NCBI GenBank assembly: GCA_025362825.1
Contig: JANYFF010000585.1
Coordinates: forward strand, 1-20,913
Origin: Polaromonas sp.
Lineage (GTDB): Bacteria; Pseudomonadota; Gammaproteobacteria; Burkholderiales; Burkholderiaceae_C
Direction of reading: 5' to 3'
Length of the DNA: 20,913 nucleotides
This document shows, piece by piece, positions 1 through 6,765 of the stretch (the stretch's first letter is position 1; the number at the start of each line of letters is the position of its first letter). The translations under genes and the position numbers were made by a program. Under the pieces are notes generated by a model. That model was not told the origin of the DNA. It made no database searches and saw nothing but the letters and a program-made list of their open reading frames with translations.

Positions 1-422
1 GCCAAGCCCACGTAGAGATTACCGGGCAAACCGTGGGCCAGATCGGTGCGGGCCTGCTGGTGCTGCTGTGCGCCGAGCGCGGCGACACCGAAGCACAGGC
101 CGACAAGCTGCTAGCCAAGTTACTCCAGCTGCGTATCTTCAGCGACGCGGCGGGCAAGATGAATTTGAGTTTGCAGGATGTAAAGGGTGACTTGCTGGTG
201 GTCAGCCAGTTCACCCTGGCCGCTGATGTGTCGGGCGGCAACCGGCCCAGCTTCACGGCGGCGGCACCACCGGATGAAGGGCGCCGGCTATACGAACACT
301 TTGTGGCCCAGGCCCGGCTGCTGCACCCTGACGTCCAGACCGGGCAGTTTGGCGCAGACATGCAGCTGCACCTGGTCAACGACGGGCCAGTCACGATTCC
401 GCTGCAAGTCACTCCGCTATAA
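1..422 (+). CDS. dtd: D-aminoacyl-tRNA deacylase (5' partial)
   Basis: Dtd hydrolyses D-amino acids (and glycine mischarged on tRNA-Ala) from tRNA in the cytoplasm. The reading frame is open from the first complete codon (base 3) to the TAA at 420-422, giving 139 visible residues beginning QAHVEITGQTVGQIG. About ten N-terminal residues lie outside the window, compared with the usual length of about 145. Both family signatures are present: SQFTLAAD (bases 204-227) and NDGPVT (378-395), the latter holding the Gly-cisPro pair that enforces chirality. The GTG at base 33 is an internal Val codon, because homology continues upstream of it. A repeat and a plus-strand terminator follow. Identification is firm; the real start is not visible. 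Confidence 0.95.
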   Translation, partial: QAHVEITGQTVGQIGAGLLVLLCAERGDTEAQADKLLAKLLQLRIFSDAAGKMNLSLQDVKGDLLVVSQFTLAADVSGGNRPSFTAAAPPDEGRRLYEHFVAQARLLHPDVQTGQFGADMQLHLVNDGPVTIPLQVTPL

Positions 423-491
423 ATTTAATAGCTACAGGTGCCGGGAGTACGGGGGCAGAGGGGCTTTTTGACTGGTAAAAAGCTGAATTTA
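421..491. repeat. Small palindromic intergenic repeat
   Basis: Directly after dtd there is a palindromic stretch of about 70 bp. AAATTTAATAGCT at its left end is imperfectly complementary to AGCTGAATTT at 481-490. Inside lies a perfect 7-bp hairpin, GCTTTTT (463-469) / AAAAAGC (477-483). The layout of AT-rich edge, G-rich middle, CTTTTTGA and A-run matches a short repeat that I recall at gene ends in Comamonadaceae. That match is from memory. A genome-wide count would settle it. Confidence 0.5.
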
Positions 492-508
492 GCCATTTAG
501 CGCGGTTT

Positions 509-531
509 AGGGCCGTTTTCAGGCCCTTTTT
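509..531 (+). terminator. Rho-independent terminator for dtd
   Basis: AGGGCC (509-514) pairs perfectly with GGCCCT (522-527) around a 7-nt loop and is followed by a run of T to base 531. It is oriented to end plus-strand transcription coming from dtd. On the minus strand the hairpin is not followed by a T-run, so it would serve the converging ankyrin gene poorly. Confidence 0.75.
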
Positions 532-537
532 CGGCTT

Positions 538-1254
538 TTAGCCTGCCTTGCCTGCCCGCTCCAGCATTTGCACCATTTCCCTGTAGCCGCGTGACTTTGC
601 AAGCTGCAGCGGCGTGTTGCCCTGCCGGTCGGTCAGCTGCAGGTTGGCGCCAGCGGCGATCAGGGCGCGCAGGGTTTCCTGGTGGCGTGGCCCGCCGTCG
701 CCCAGCACCACGGCCTCGATGGCCGCCGTCCAGTGCAGGTTGTTAACATGGTTCAGCGGCGCGCCGGCTGCAATCAGCTGCTTGACCACACCGTCATGCC
801 CCAGGTGCGCCGCGGCAATCAGCGCGGTGCCGTTGTAGCGGCTGGTCACCAGCTTTGCACTGGCGCCCTGCGCCAGCAGCACGCGCAGGGTTTCCTCGTC
901 ATTGGCCACCGCTGCAATCGTCACGCCGTCATAGCGGTCCTTGTCCAGCAGGTTGATGTCGGCGCCGTCCCTGACCAGCGCCTTGATGGCTTCGCGCTGG
1001 CCGGCAAAGGCAGCCACATGCAGCGGCGTGCGGCCATTGCCGTCGCGTGCATTGAGGTCCGCCTTTGTGGCGGCAAGGCGGTCAATTTTGGCGGTATCGC
1101 CCTTGTGCGCGGCCGCGTGCAGGCCGGTATAGGCCGCCACTTCTGCCGTGCTGGGCCCAACCTGCGCCATGGCAGGACTGCTTGCTGCTGATGCCATGCC
1201 GATGGCAATGGCTACCAGCAGCTGGCGTGCTGTATGAAGATATGTCCTGCGCAT
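538..1254 (-). CDS. Exported ankyrin-repeat protein
   Basis: This encodes 238 residues. The N-terminus is basic, then hydrophobic (about residues 11-24), ending in an AMA-Q signal peptidase I type site near residue 30, so the protein is probably periplasmic. The rest consists of ankyrin repeats from about residue 43 to the end. Clear repeat cores are TPLHVAAFAGQREAIKALV, TALIAAAHLGHDGVVKQLI and a C-terminal TPLQLAKSRGYREMVQML. Ankyrin repeats bind proteins and carry no catalysis, so the partner is unknown. The ATG at 1254 is preceded by AAGGA at 7-nt spacing, which supports this start. The gene converges with dtd and has its own upstream region, so it is probably a single transcription unit. 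Confidence 0.85.
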   Translation of the reverse strand: MRRTYLHTARQLLVAIAIGMASAASSPAMAQVGPSTAEVAAYTGLHAAAHKGDTAKIDRLAATKADLNARDGNGRTPLHVAAFAGQREAIKALVRDGADINLLDKDRYDGVTIAAVANDEETLRVLLAQGASAKLVTSRYNGTALIAAAHLGHDGVVKQLIAAGAPLNHVNNLHWTAAIEAVVLGDGGPRHQETLRALIAAGANLQLTDRQGNTPLQLAKSRGYREMVQMLERAGKAG

Positions 1255-1298
1255 GGCGATGTCCTTGAGTTGGGTTGACAGGGCGGCTGCTAGCTTCC

Positions 1299-1402
1299 AA
1301 TTTCACCTGCAAATCATTTCCAGATTAGGCGCGAAGCCGCAGGCAGTGTTACAGCACGACAAGGCAAAGCAACGACATATGGGAATGATTTGAAGTGAAA
1401 TT
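1299..1402. repeat. Long imperfect inverted repeat
   Basis: The left arm at 1299-1321 (AATTTCACctgCAAATCATTtCC) is nearly the reverse complement of 1381-1402. There is an 8-bp match, a 3-versus-2 base bulge, then a 9-bp match and further pairing. About 59 bp separate the arms. The right arm starts at the stop codon of the HbpS-like gene, and the left arm lies about 45 bp upstream of the ankyrin gene ATG. It could fold as a stem-loop in the readthrough transcript, be a pair of binding sites, or be the ends of a tiny element. Confidence 0.6.
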
Positions 1403-1895
1403 ATTTGAGCTGATCCTTGACTTTGTCGAGTGCAGCCATGGCGCACTGCTCGTCCAGGTTGCCGCCTGGCGCACCGCCCACGCCCACAGCACCAATCACT
1501 TCATTGCCCACCCTGACCGGCACGCCGCCACCCAGCAGCAGGTAGCCAGGGATGTAAACCAGGTTGGCCGCAGCCGGATTCTTTTGCGACCCTTCCATCA
1601 TGGCCAGCGTGGTGTTTTTGGCAGATGCTGATGTAAAAGCTTTCTGCTGGCTGGCACCCAGCGTGTGCGGGCCGGCGTTGTCGGCGCGCTGCACGGCACG
1701 CACGATGCCGGCGCGGTCAACCACAGTGGCAGCAACGGCGTAACCGTTGGCAGCACAGGCTGCAACGCTGGCCGAAGCAATCTGGTTGGCCAGTTCGAGC
1801 GACATGTTTTTTTGTGTCTGCACGGCTTGCGCGTTGGCGCCGGCAGCGGCGATCAGGGACAGGGCGAGTGCAGAAATCTTGATGATGTTGCGCAT
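1401..1895 (-). CDS. Exported GlcG/HbpS-family (DUF336) protein
   Basis: This encodes 164 residues from the ATG at 1895, which has GGAGAAAA 4-8 nt upstream. An in-frame extension to 1946 lacks this support and would spoil the signal peptide. The signal peptide covers residues 1-22 (MRNIIKISALALSLIAAAGA, cleavage at ANA-Q). The mature part has the DUF336 fold signatures: ...NGYAVAATVVDRAGIVRAVQRADNAGPHTLGASQQKAFTSAS around residues 50-95, and the glycine-rich YIPGYLLLGGGVPVRVGNEVIGAVGVGGAPGG near 115-145. Members bind haem (HbpS) or accompany glycolate and alcohol oxidation genes, and their biochemical role is often unproven. Two palindromic sites lie 90-130 bp upstream. Family is firm, function is not. 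Confidence 0.85.
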   Translation of the reverse strand: MRNIIKISALALSLIAAAGANAQAVQTQKNMSLELANQIASASVAACAANGYAVAATVVDRAGIVRAVQRADNAGPHTLGASQQKAFTSASAKNTTLAMMEGSQKNPAAANLVYIPGYLLLGGGVPVRVGNEVIGAVGVGGAPGGNLDEQCAMAALDKVKDQLK

Positions 1896-1956
1896 GGTGT
1901 TTTCTCCAGGGGCACGGCCCCGTTTGTTGTAAACCGGTTCGATCAACCGTGGGAGA

Positions 1957-1962
1957 ACTTTA
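1957..1962 (-). promoter_or_regulatory. Candidate -10 box of the HbpS-like gene
   Basis: On the minus strand this reads TAAAGT, a 4/6 match to TATAAT. Seventeen to eighteen bases upstream there is no good -35 (TGGTCA). That is the usual picture of an activator-dependent promoter, and the nearer palindromic site would centre at about -43. The start site is inferred from spacing only. Confidence 0.3.
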
Positions 1963-1987
1963 AAAAAACGCGGGGGTTTTGACCATT

Positions 1988-2023
1988 CGTAGGGTTACGC
2001 GAAGGGGTCCGTAGAAATACGGA
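1988..2023. promoter_or_regulatory. Tandem CGTA-N4-TACG operator-like sites
   Basis: There are two inverted repeats of the same design. The first is CGTA-GGGT-TACG at 1988-1999. The second is TCCGTA-GAAA-TACGGA at 2008-2023, a perfect 6-bp repeat with a 4-bp spacer. Their centres (1993.5 and 2015.5) are 22 bp apart, two helical turns, so dimers bound to them would lie on the same face of the DNA. They sit upstream of the HbpS-like gene. Sites of this size suit a dimeric FixJ/NarL/LuxR-type regulator; which protein binds is inference. Confidence 0.5.
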
Positions 2024-2042
2024 GTGCGGCAGCTTCGACGTT

Positions 2043-2091
2043 TTACTTGAGCAGCGAGCTTAAGCACGTTCGCTTAAATGATGGTTAGATG
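2043..2091 (-). other. Integron attC-like half-site (possibly decayed)
   Basis: Read on the minus strand, four bases after the TGA of the preceding ORF comes ATCTAAC, a match to the attC R'' core RYYYAAC. It continues CATCATTTAAGCGAACG, then TGCTTAAG and later CTCAAG, which resembles the AAGC...GCTTAA...CTCAAG arrangement of proteobacterial attC sites. TTAAGC (2060-2065) and GCTTAA (2072-2077) form a perfect stem. The closing GTTRRRY box is absent: TAAAACG stands where it would be expected. It is therefore either a damaged attC or a chance resemblance. Confidence 0.35.
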
Positions 2092-2094
2092 TAG

Positions 2095-2745
2095 TCATGG
2101 CGTTTGGGCTTGATTCGGTTCGTACTCTGCGATTTTTGCGGCAACCGTCGATATTTCCTCGAGCCAGGTCGCGATGCTATGAAAGCTAAGTTGGTTTGCG
2201 CCGATTTCTAAGCGGTCAAACGTCTTAACCGTTTGTCCCTCCTCGCTTGGATGAGCGAGTTCCACGCCATTCGGTCTGAGAGCGATTGGCTGACCGTACG
2301 GGATACGGTCTTCTACAACCATCTCTTCCAAGTGATGAATTGCGTCGCGAACAATCCGGATCTGGCTGGCGATTGCATCAGTAGCAAAGGCCGGCTTGTA
2401 CTTGGCGAGATAAAGAGAGAGCGGGTCCATCGCCTTGTGACGTCTCAAGCGGCGGTACGCGCTGATTGCGCGGTGCATATCAGACACGCAGCTTTCGAAG
2501 TGGGAGATGGACCTGTGCATCGCACGAAGGCCCAAGGATGTGTCGTCGGCCCACACTTGGCGAAGTGCCCTGCACCCTAGGTCGTATTCCATGATCGCTG
2601 CTTCGGCTAGACGCATATAGGTGCTTGCTAGGGCATTGATGTGCTGATTCTGGGACGGGCTACCAACGAAGAGGTATCGGTTCCAGTAGGTTGAAACAGC
2701 CGTATGCGGCTGCGTTACAACGGGGAGGTCGAATTCGACGTACAT
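2095..2745 (-). CDS. Hypothetical protein, possible integron-cassette gene
   Basis: This encodes 216 residues of a protein I do not recognise. It has no signal peptide or membrane segment and looks mostly helical. A central stretch (about residues 40-145) is rich in His, Arg and Met, with heptad-like spacing (AIMEYDLGCRALRQVW, SHFESCVSDMHRAISAYRRLRRHKAM). The base composition is visibly less GC-rich (about half G+C) and its codon use is more mixed (TTG, CTA, ATA, AGT) than in neighbours, which suggests acquisition. The ORF is isolated between a regulatory gene and a structural gene, and an attC-like sequence begins four bases after its stop, as expected of an integron cassette. No good ribosome binding site is seen before the ATG. 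It may be a real accessory gene; function is unknown. Confidence 0.6.
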   Translation of the reverse strand: MYVEFDLPVVTQPHTAVSTYWNRYLFVGSPSQNQHINALASTYMRLAEAAIMEYDLGCRALRQVWADDTSLGLRAMHRSISHFESCVSDMHRAISAYRRLRRHKAMDPLSLYLAKYKPAFATDAIASQIRIVRDAIHHLEEMVVEDRIPYGQPIALRPNGVELAHPSEEGQTVKTFDRLEIGANQLSFHSIATWLEEISTVAAKIAEYEPNQAQTP

Positions 2746-2833
2746 GCTAGTTGCCGCCAGCGCCGCGGTATAACTTAGTCATCAAAATCCTTCCGGAAAC
2801 GGCATGCCTATTGACCTTGCTGCAATTTTTGTA

Positions 2834-2859
2834 CGGATTTATACAGACACAAAAATCCG
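2834..2859. repeat. 7-bp inverted repeat downstream of the response regulator
   Basis: CGGATTT (2834-2840) and AAATCCG (2853-2859) are perfectly complementary around a 12-nt loop. It lies in the 178-bp gap 2746-2923, about 65 bp beyond the stop of the response regulator gene. No T-run follows on the minus strand, so it is not a canonical terminator. Nothing else definite was seen in this gap. Confidence 0.45.
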
Positions 2860-2923
2860 CGAAACACGGCAGGCCTAACTCCAGTTTCGCACAGGCAAAA
2901 AATGTTTATGAAGGCATTCCGCC

Positions 2924-3589
2924 TCAAGACACTCCCTCCACCAGCCCCGCATACCGCCGGATCAACTGCGCCAGCGACTCGGCCTCAAGCTTGGCGAACA
3001 GATTCGCGCGGTGCGTCTCCACAGTACGCGGTGAGAGGTCAAGCGCGCGACCGATTTCCTTGTTGGTCAGGCCCGCAACAATCAGGCCCAGCACCTCGCG
3101 CTCGCGCTCGGACAGCTGCGCAAAGCGTTCATGCGCCTGGCGGTCAGACTGGTTGCGTTCGCGTGACTTGACGTGCTGGCGTACTGCGTTTTGCAGGGCC
3201 TCCAGCAGGTGTTCGTCGTTGACCGGCTTTTCAAGAAATTCGGCAGCGCCTGACTTGAAGGCGCGCCGGCACATGTCCACCGTGCCGTGGCCGGTCAGCA
3301 TGATGACGGGCTGGTCCACGCCCTGGCTGATCAAGGTCTCCAGCACTGTCAATCCGCTGATGCCGGGCATGCGCACATCGAGCACGATGGCGCCTATGGC
3401 CTGGCGGTCAAAGCCCTGCATGAAGGCCTGCGGATCGGCCCACGGCTGCACGCGCAGGCCCACCGTGCCAATCAGCAGCGACAGCGCATCGCGCACGGCT
3501 TCGTCGTCATCGATCAGATGAATTAGGGGTGAAAAGCTGCTGCCCGCGTGTGCGCCGGGCGATGCCGCGGCCTTTGCAACTTCTTTCAT
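2924..3589 (-). CDS. FixJ/LuxR-type two-component response regulator
   Basis: This encodes 221 residues. The receiver domain (about residues 22-140) has the acidic cluster DDDE at 27-30, the phosphoacceptor D71 in LDVRMPG, T99 in MLTGHG and K121 in EKPV, so all switch residues are present. A linker leads to a C-terminal LuxR-type helix-turn-helix (about 159-205: LSEREREVLGLIVAGLTNKEIGRALDLSPRTVETHRANLFAKL). The ATG overlaps the stop of the kinase gene by four bases (ATGA), so the two are translationally coupled partners. Sequence style places it with FixJ, DctR and StyR regulators, which activate sigma-70 promoters for uptake or catabolism. The signal and regulon are not visible. The paired CGTA-N4-TACG sites about 900 bp away are candidate targets. 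Confidence 0.92.
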   Translation of the reverse strand: MKEVAKAAASPGAHAGSSFSPLIHLIDDDEAVRDALSLLIGTVGLRVQPWADPQAFMQGFDRQAIGAIVLDVRMPGISGLTVLETLISQGVDQPVIMLTGHGTVDMCRRAFKSGAAEFLEKPVNDEHLLEALQNAVRQHVKSRERNQSDRQAHERFAQLSEREREVLGLIVAGLTNKEIGRALDLSPRTVETHRANLFAKLEAESLAQLIRRYAGLVEGVS

Positions 3590-5046
3590 TGCTTTTTGGC
3601 CAGCGGCAGCGACAGCTTGAAGACCGCGCCGCGCGGTGTGTTGTGGCTGGCCCTAAGGCTGCCGCCCATGCCGTTGACCAGCGTTTCGCACAGGCTCAGG
3701 CCCAGACCCAGGCCGCCTTCGCGGGTGCTGTAAAAAGGCTCAAAAATCCTTGGCAGCAGGTCTGCCGCAATGCCGGGCCCGGTGTCGCTTACCTTGAGGG
3801 TACCGCCGTCGCCATCGGTGCCCAGGTGCAGGGTCAGCTGGCGCTCTGGCGCTGGCACTCGGTCAAGCGCCTGCAGGGCATTCATCAGCAGGTTATGGAT
3901 GACCTGCTCAAGCGCCACCGGGTCGGCAAGCACGCGAGGTGCAGCCTGCTGCAGGTTGACCTTGGGCTTGACCTCGTGGCGGCTGAACTCCGGCTCCAGC
4001 AAATACAGCGCGTTGTTGACGGCGTCTTCAAGGTTCACCGCGGCCAGCTGCACCGCCACGTCAGGCCGTTCAACGGCGCGGCGCAGGCGGCCCACCACGT
4101 CGGACGCACGGCGCGCCTGTTCGGCTGCCTGCGCCATCGCCTTGCGCGCAATCGCCAGGTCGGGCGGGTCTTCGTCCAGCAGGCGGCTGGCGGCCTGGGT
4201 ATTGGCCAGCAGTGCGGTCAGGGGCTGGTTCAGTTCATGGGCCATGCCGGCAGCCAGCTCGCCCATGGTGTTCAGCCGGCCGACCTGGCCCAGCCTGAGC
4301 AGTTCTTCGGCGCGCTGTTTTTCAGCGCGCTGACGCAGCAGGGCCAGCCCGCCCGCCACCAGCACGGCCACCAGCAGGGTCCACGCTGCCATCCAGGCCC
4401 AGGGCAGTTCGGCCCAGCCGACCTGACGCAGGCCCATGACATCAAAGGGCTGGCTGTCGGTCGCCAGGTGTTTGTGAAATTCAAAACGCCAGCCACCGTC
4501 GCGGATGCGGCCGGGCTGCAATACATAGCTCTGTTTGTCGTGCTCCAGCGTGACGCGCACCGGGCTGGTCTCGGGCGCCATCGGCCATTCGCTCCACGGC
4601 ACCACGGCGCGCAGGTCAAGCTGCAGGCTGAAGCTGGTGGGCTCGGCGGCCAGCACCAGCTGGTAGCGGCCCTGCGCAAAATCGGCCACCGCGAGTACCG
4701 GCCGCTGCAATGCACGCGAGACCGTCTCGGCCGCGGCCAGACGTTCGTCGGCCCACACAGCATCGTGGTCACGCCGCTGCACGCCCGTGATTTGCGGATA
4801 CACGGAGGGTAGGCGCTGCTCTGGTTGCGATGCATCAGGCGGCGGTTGAATCAGCGCCAGCATGGCCATCACGGCGTCGTGCTGCACGGCGCGCTGGCTC
4901 AGCAGGCGGTGGGCGATGCGGGCATTGGTTTCAAAATCATCCCGCAGGCGGTTAAGCTCCAGCCGGGCCAGCGCCACACCACCCAGCGAACTGATGGCCA
5001 GCCACAGGACGGCAGGTATGAAAAAAAGTTGGGGCTTGCGGAGCAT
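3586..5046 (-). CDS. Membrane sensor histidine kinase
   Basis: This encodes 486 residues from the ATG at 5046; an alternative GTG at 5061 would add five residues. One N-terminal membrane helix (about residues 4-25) and a second near 215-237 enclose a periplasmic sensing region of about 190 residues with no domain I recognise. The HisKA box is GELAAGMAHELNQPLTALLA with phospho-acceptor H270. The HATPase_c domain follows, with N box HNLLMNALQAL, G1 DTGPGIA, F box FEPFYSTREGG and G2 GLGLGLSLC. The HELNQPL box is typical of DctS/FixL-type kinases. It is encoded directly after the SulP transporter gene (48-bp gap) and overlaps the response regulator gene, so it may sense the transported anion or a related compound. 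That link is inference. Confidence 0.92.
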   Translation of the reverse strand: MLRKPQLFFIPAVLWLAISSLGGVALARLELNRLRDDFETNARIAHRLLSQRAVQHDAVMAMLALIQPPPDASQPEQRLPSVYPQITGVQRRDHDAVWADERLAAAETVSRALQRPVLAVADFAQGRYQLVLAAEPTSFSLQLDLRAVVPWSEWPMAPETSPVRVTLEHDKQSYVLQPGRIRDGGWRFEFHKHLATDSQPFDVMGLRQVGWAELPWAWMAAWTLLVAVLVAGGLALLRQRAEKQRAEELLRLGQVGRLNTMGELAAGMAHELNQPLTALLANTQAASRLLDEDPPDLAIARKAMAQAAEQARRASDVVGRLRRAVERPDVAVQLAAVNLEDAVNNALYLLEPEFSRHEVKPKVNLQQAAPRVLADPVALEQVIHNLLMNALQALDRVPAPERQLTLHLGTDGDGGTLKVSDTGPGIAADLLPRIFEPFYSTREGGLGLGLSLCETLVNGMGGSLRASHNTPRGAVFKLSLPLAKKQ

Positions 5047-5109
5047 GGGGCATTCTTGCACAGGGCTCCATTGCTGGTCCCGCTGTTTAGCGCCCGGTCA
5101 GAGGGGTGG

Positions 5110-6750
5110 TCACTTTGTCACGTTGGCTGATGGAGCCGCGTTGGCCGCGAGGGAATTGACCGCGTCGTCCACGCTCCAAAAAAGCGCAATGCTGTCCGCG
5201 GCTGGACCGGTCAGGCCCGAGCGAAGCAGCGCTTCCCGCGGCCTGTCCTTTACCCGCGCCAACGCGACGACCACCTGCTTCTGCCTGAGGCCGAGGACGA
5301 ATTCGCCGAGCGCTTCGACAGCTGTGCTGTCAAGGTCGTCGCACACCTCCAGGCTGAGCACCACTGCGCGCGCATTACTGGCGTCGGCGCGTTGGCGCAC
5401 GACCTGAAACATACGCTCGGCGTTGGCAAAAAACAGGGGTTCTTCAGGACGCATGATGAGCGTACCTGCTACCGTGGTCGCATCGGCATGGCGCGCCTGG
5501 TCGATGTAGTCACGCGTTCCCGGTAACAGGCCGAGCTCAGTCACAATCGGCTGCGCAAAGCGCCGCATGGCCAAGAGCAGCGACAGGCCCACGGCCAGCA
5601 GCATGCCAAACAGCACACCGAACAGCAGCACACCCAGCGCCGCCGCGCCGGCCAACCACGCGTCACCCCCCAGGTGCAGGCTGTCGAGGACTGCGCGGGG
5701 CCAAAGGTTGTGCGAAAGAATGCCCGTCACCACCGCGGCCAATACCGGCACGGGCAGCAGTGCAAGCCAGGGCCGCGCCAGCCAGAGCAGCAGCGCCAGC
5801 GCCAGTGCAGCCGCCACGCTAGTCCATTTGCTGCGGCCACCTGCGGCATGGCTGGCGGATGCAGCCGAGAAGCCGGCGCCCACCGGCAAGCCCTGGGCCA
5901 GACCGCTGGCAACATTGGCAACGCCTAGGGCCAGCAGCTCGCGGTTGGCATCCACCTTGTCGCCGCTTTGCAATGCAAGTGAGCGAACAGAACCCCAGGA
6001 TTCAGCAAACAGAATCAACAGCAGCGCCGGCGCGATTTCCATCGCGCGCAGCCAGTGCTCGGTACTCAGGTTGGGCAAGCTCCACGACAAGGCCTGCCAG
6101 CTGATGTCGCCGACCAGCGCGACGCCATGTGCCTTGAGGTCAAGCGCGGCCGAGGCTGCTATGCCGCCTGCCAGAACCGCCAGTGAGGGGGGCACAAACA
6201 CCCAGCGTTGTACCCGGTACAAGCCCAGCCACAGCAGTAGCGCCGCCGCACCCAGCTCCAAACTGGGCAGATGGGATTTTGCTGCCTCGGTCAGCAGTTG
6301 CCACAGCAGCGGCCCGAATTGTGTGGTGCTTGCGTGTATACCCATCATGTGCGGCAATTGGCGGAGCATGATGGTCAGCGCCAGGGCCCAGGCGAACCCG
6401 CGCAATACCGGGCGGGAAATAAAGGCACCCAGGAATCCGGCGCGCAGTGCAGCGGCGACCAGAAACAGCGCACCGGTCAGGCTGACCAGCGCATAGGCCA
6501 TGACCGGCCCGCCTATAACGGCTGTAGAGGCGAAGACCGCCGCCGCCGCTGAGGTGGGTGCAACGACGGCGAAACGGCTGGTGCCGAGCAAAGGATAGAC
6601 ACACAGCCCGATCAATCCTGCCAGCAGGGCGTGCATGGGCTCGACACCCGCAATCGCCGCGTAGGCGACAGCCTCTGGCAGCAGCACGCCCGCGACCGAG
6701 ATGCCGGCTACCAGATCCGGCCACCAGCGCAGCCGGTTGGAGTCACTCAT
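5110..6750 (-). CDS. SulP-family anion transporter with STAS domain
   Basis: This encodes 546 residues from the ATG at 6750; a TTG at 6765, abutting the previous stop, would add five. The SulP membrane domain runs from about residue 5 to 400. It has the opening WWPDLVAGISVAGVLLPEAVAYAAIAGVEP and the LLGTSRFAVVAPTSAAAAVFAS stretch typical of the family, and many hydrophobic helices follow. A C-terminal STAS domain (about 430-530) contains LSLEVCDDLDSTAVEALGEFV, the usual DxDSTAxxAL-type motif. SulP proteins move sulfate, bicarbonate, dicarboxylates or other anions across the inner membrane, and the substrate cannot be told from sequence. The gene lies between the ParBc_2-type gene and the kinase on the same strand and is probably co-transcribed with both. 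Confidence 0.9.
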   Translation of the reverse strand: MSDSNRLRWWPDLVAGISVAGVLLPEAVAYAAIAGVEPMHALLAGLIGLCVYPLLGTSRFAVVAPTSAAAAVFASTAVIGGPVMAYALVSLTGALFLVAAALRAGFLGAFISRPVLRGFAWALALTIMLRQLPHMMGIHASTTQFGPLLWQLLTEAAKSHLPSLELGAAALLLWLGLYRVQRWVFVPPSLAVLAGGIAASAALDLKAHGVALVGDISWQALSWSLPNLSTEHWLRAMEIAPALLLILFAESWGSVRSLALQSGDKVDANRELLALGVANVASGLAQGLPVGAGFSAASASHAAGGRSKWTSVAAALALALLLWLARPWLALLPVPVLAAVVTGILSHNLWPRAVLDSLHLGGDAWLAGAAALGVLLFGVLFGMLLAVGLSLLLAMRRFAQPIVTELGLLPGTRDYIDQARHADATTVAGTLIMRPEEPLFFANAERMFQVVRQRADASNARAVVLSLEVCDDLDSTAVEALGEFVLGLRQKQVVVALARVKDRPREALLRSGLTGPAADSIALFWSVDDAVNSLAANAAPSANVTK

Positions 6751-6765
6751 GGCATCGACTTGCAA

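Noticed and set aside
1957..1980. A/T-run and C-run around 1962-1980 as a terminator for the low-GC ORF
   Set aside because: The only stem is AAAAC/GTTTT with a C-rich loop, too weak for a terminator. The position fits better as promoter DNA of the HbpS-like gene.
2834..2859. CGGATTT/AAATCCG hairpin as terminator of the response regulator operon
   Set aside because: No T-run follows on the minus strand and the loop is 12 nt, so only an inverted repeat is reported.
2746..2880. Second attC-like site upstream of the low-GC ORF (GTATAAC near 2770, GCCTAAC at 2873)
   Set aside because: GTATAAC misses the RYYYAAC consensus and has no matching GTTRRRY partner at a suitable distance. GCCTAAC at 2873 is in the wrong place to bound this cassette and also lacks a partner.
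2751..3521. 256-codon plus-strand frame opposite the response regulator
   Set aside because: Its translation is Ser/Arg/Pro-rich shadow sequence, and the minus-strand regulator has complete receiver and helix-turn-helix motifs.
3529..4812. 427-codon plus-strand frame opposite the histidine kinase
   Set aside because: The minus-strand kinase is unambiguous with all catalytic boxes. The antisense translation is low-complexity (Gln, His, Arg, Gly) with no recognisable domain.
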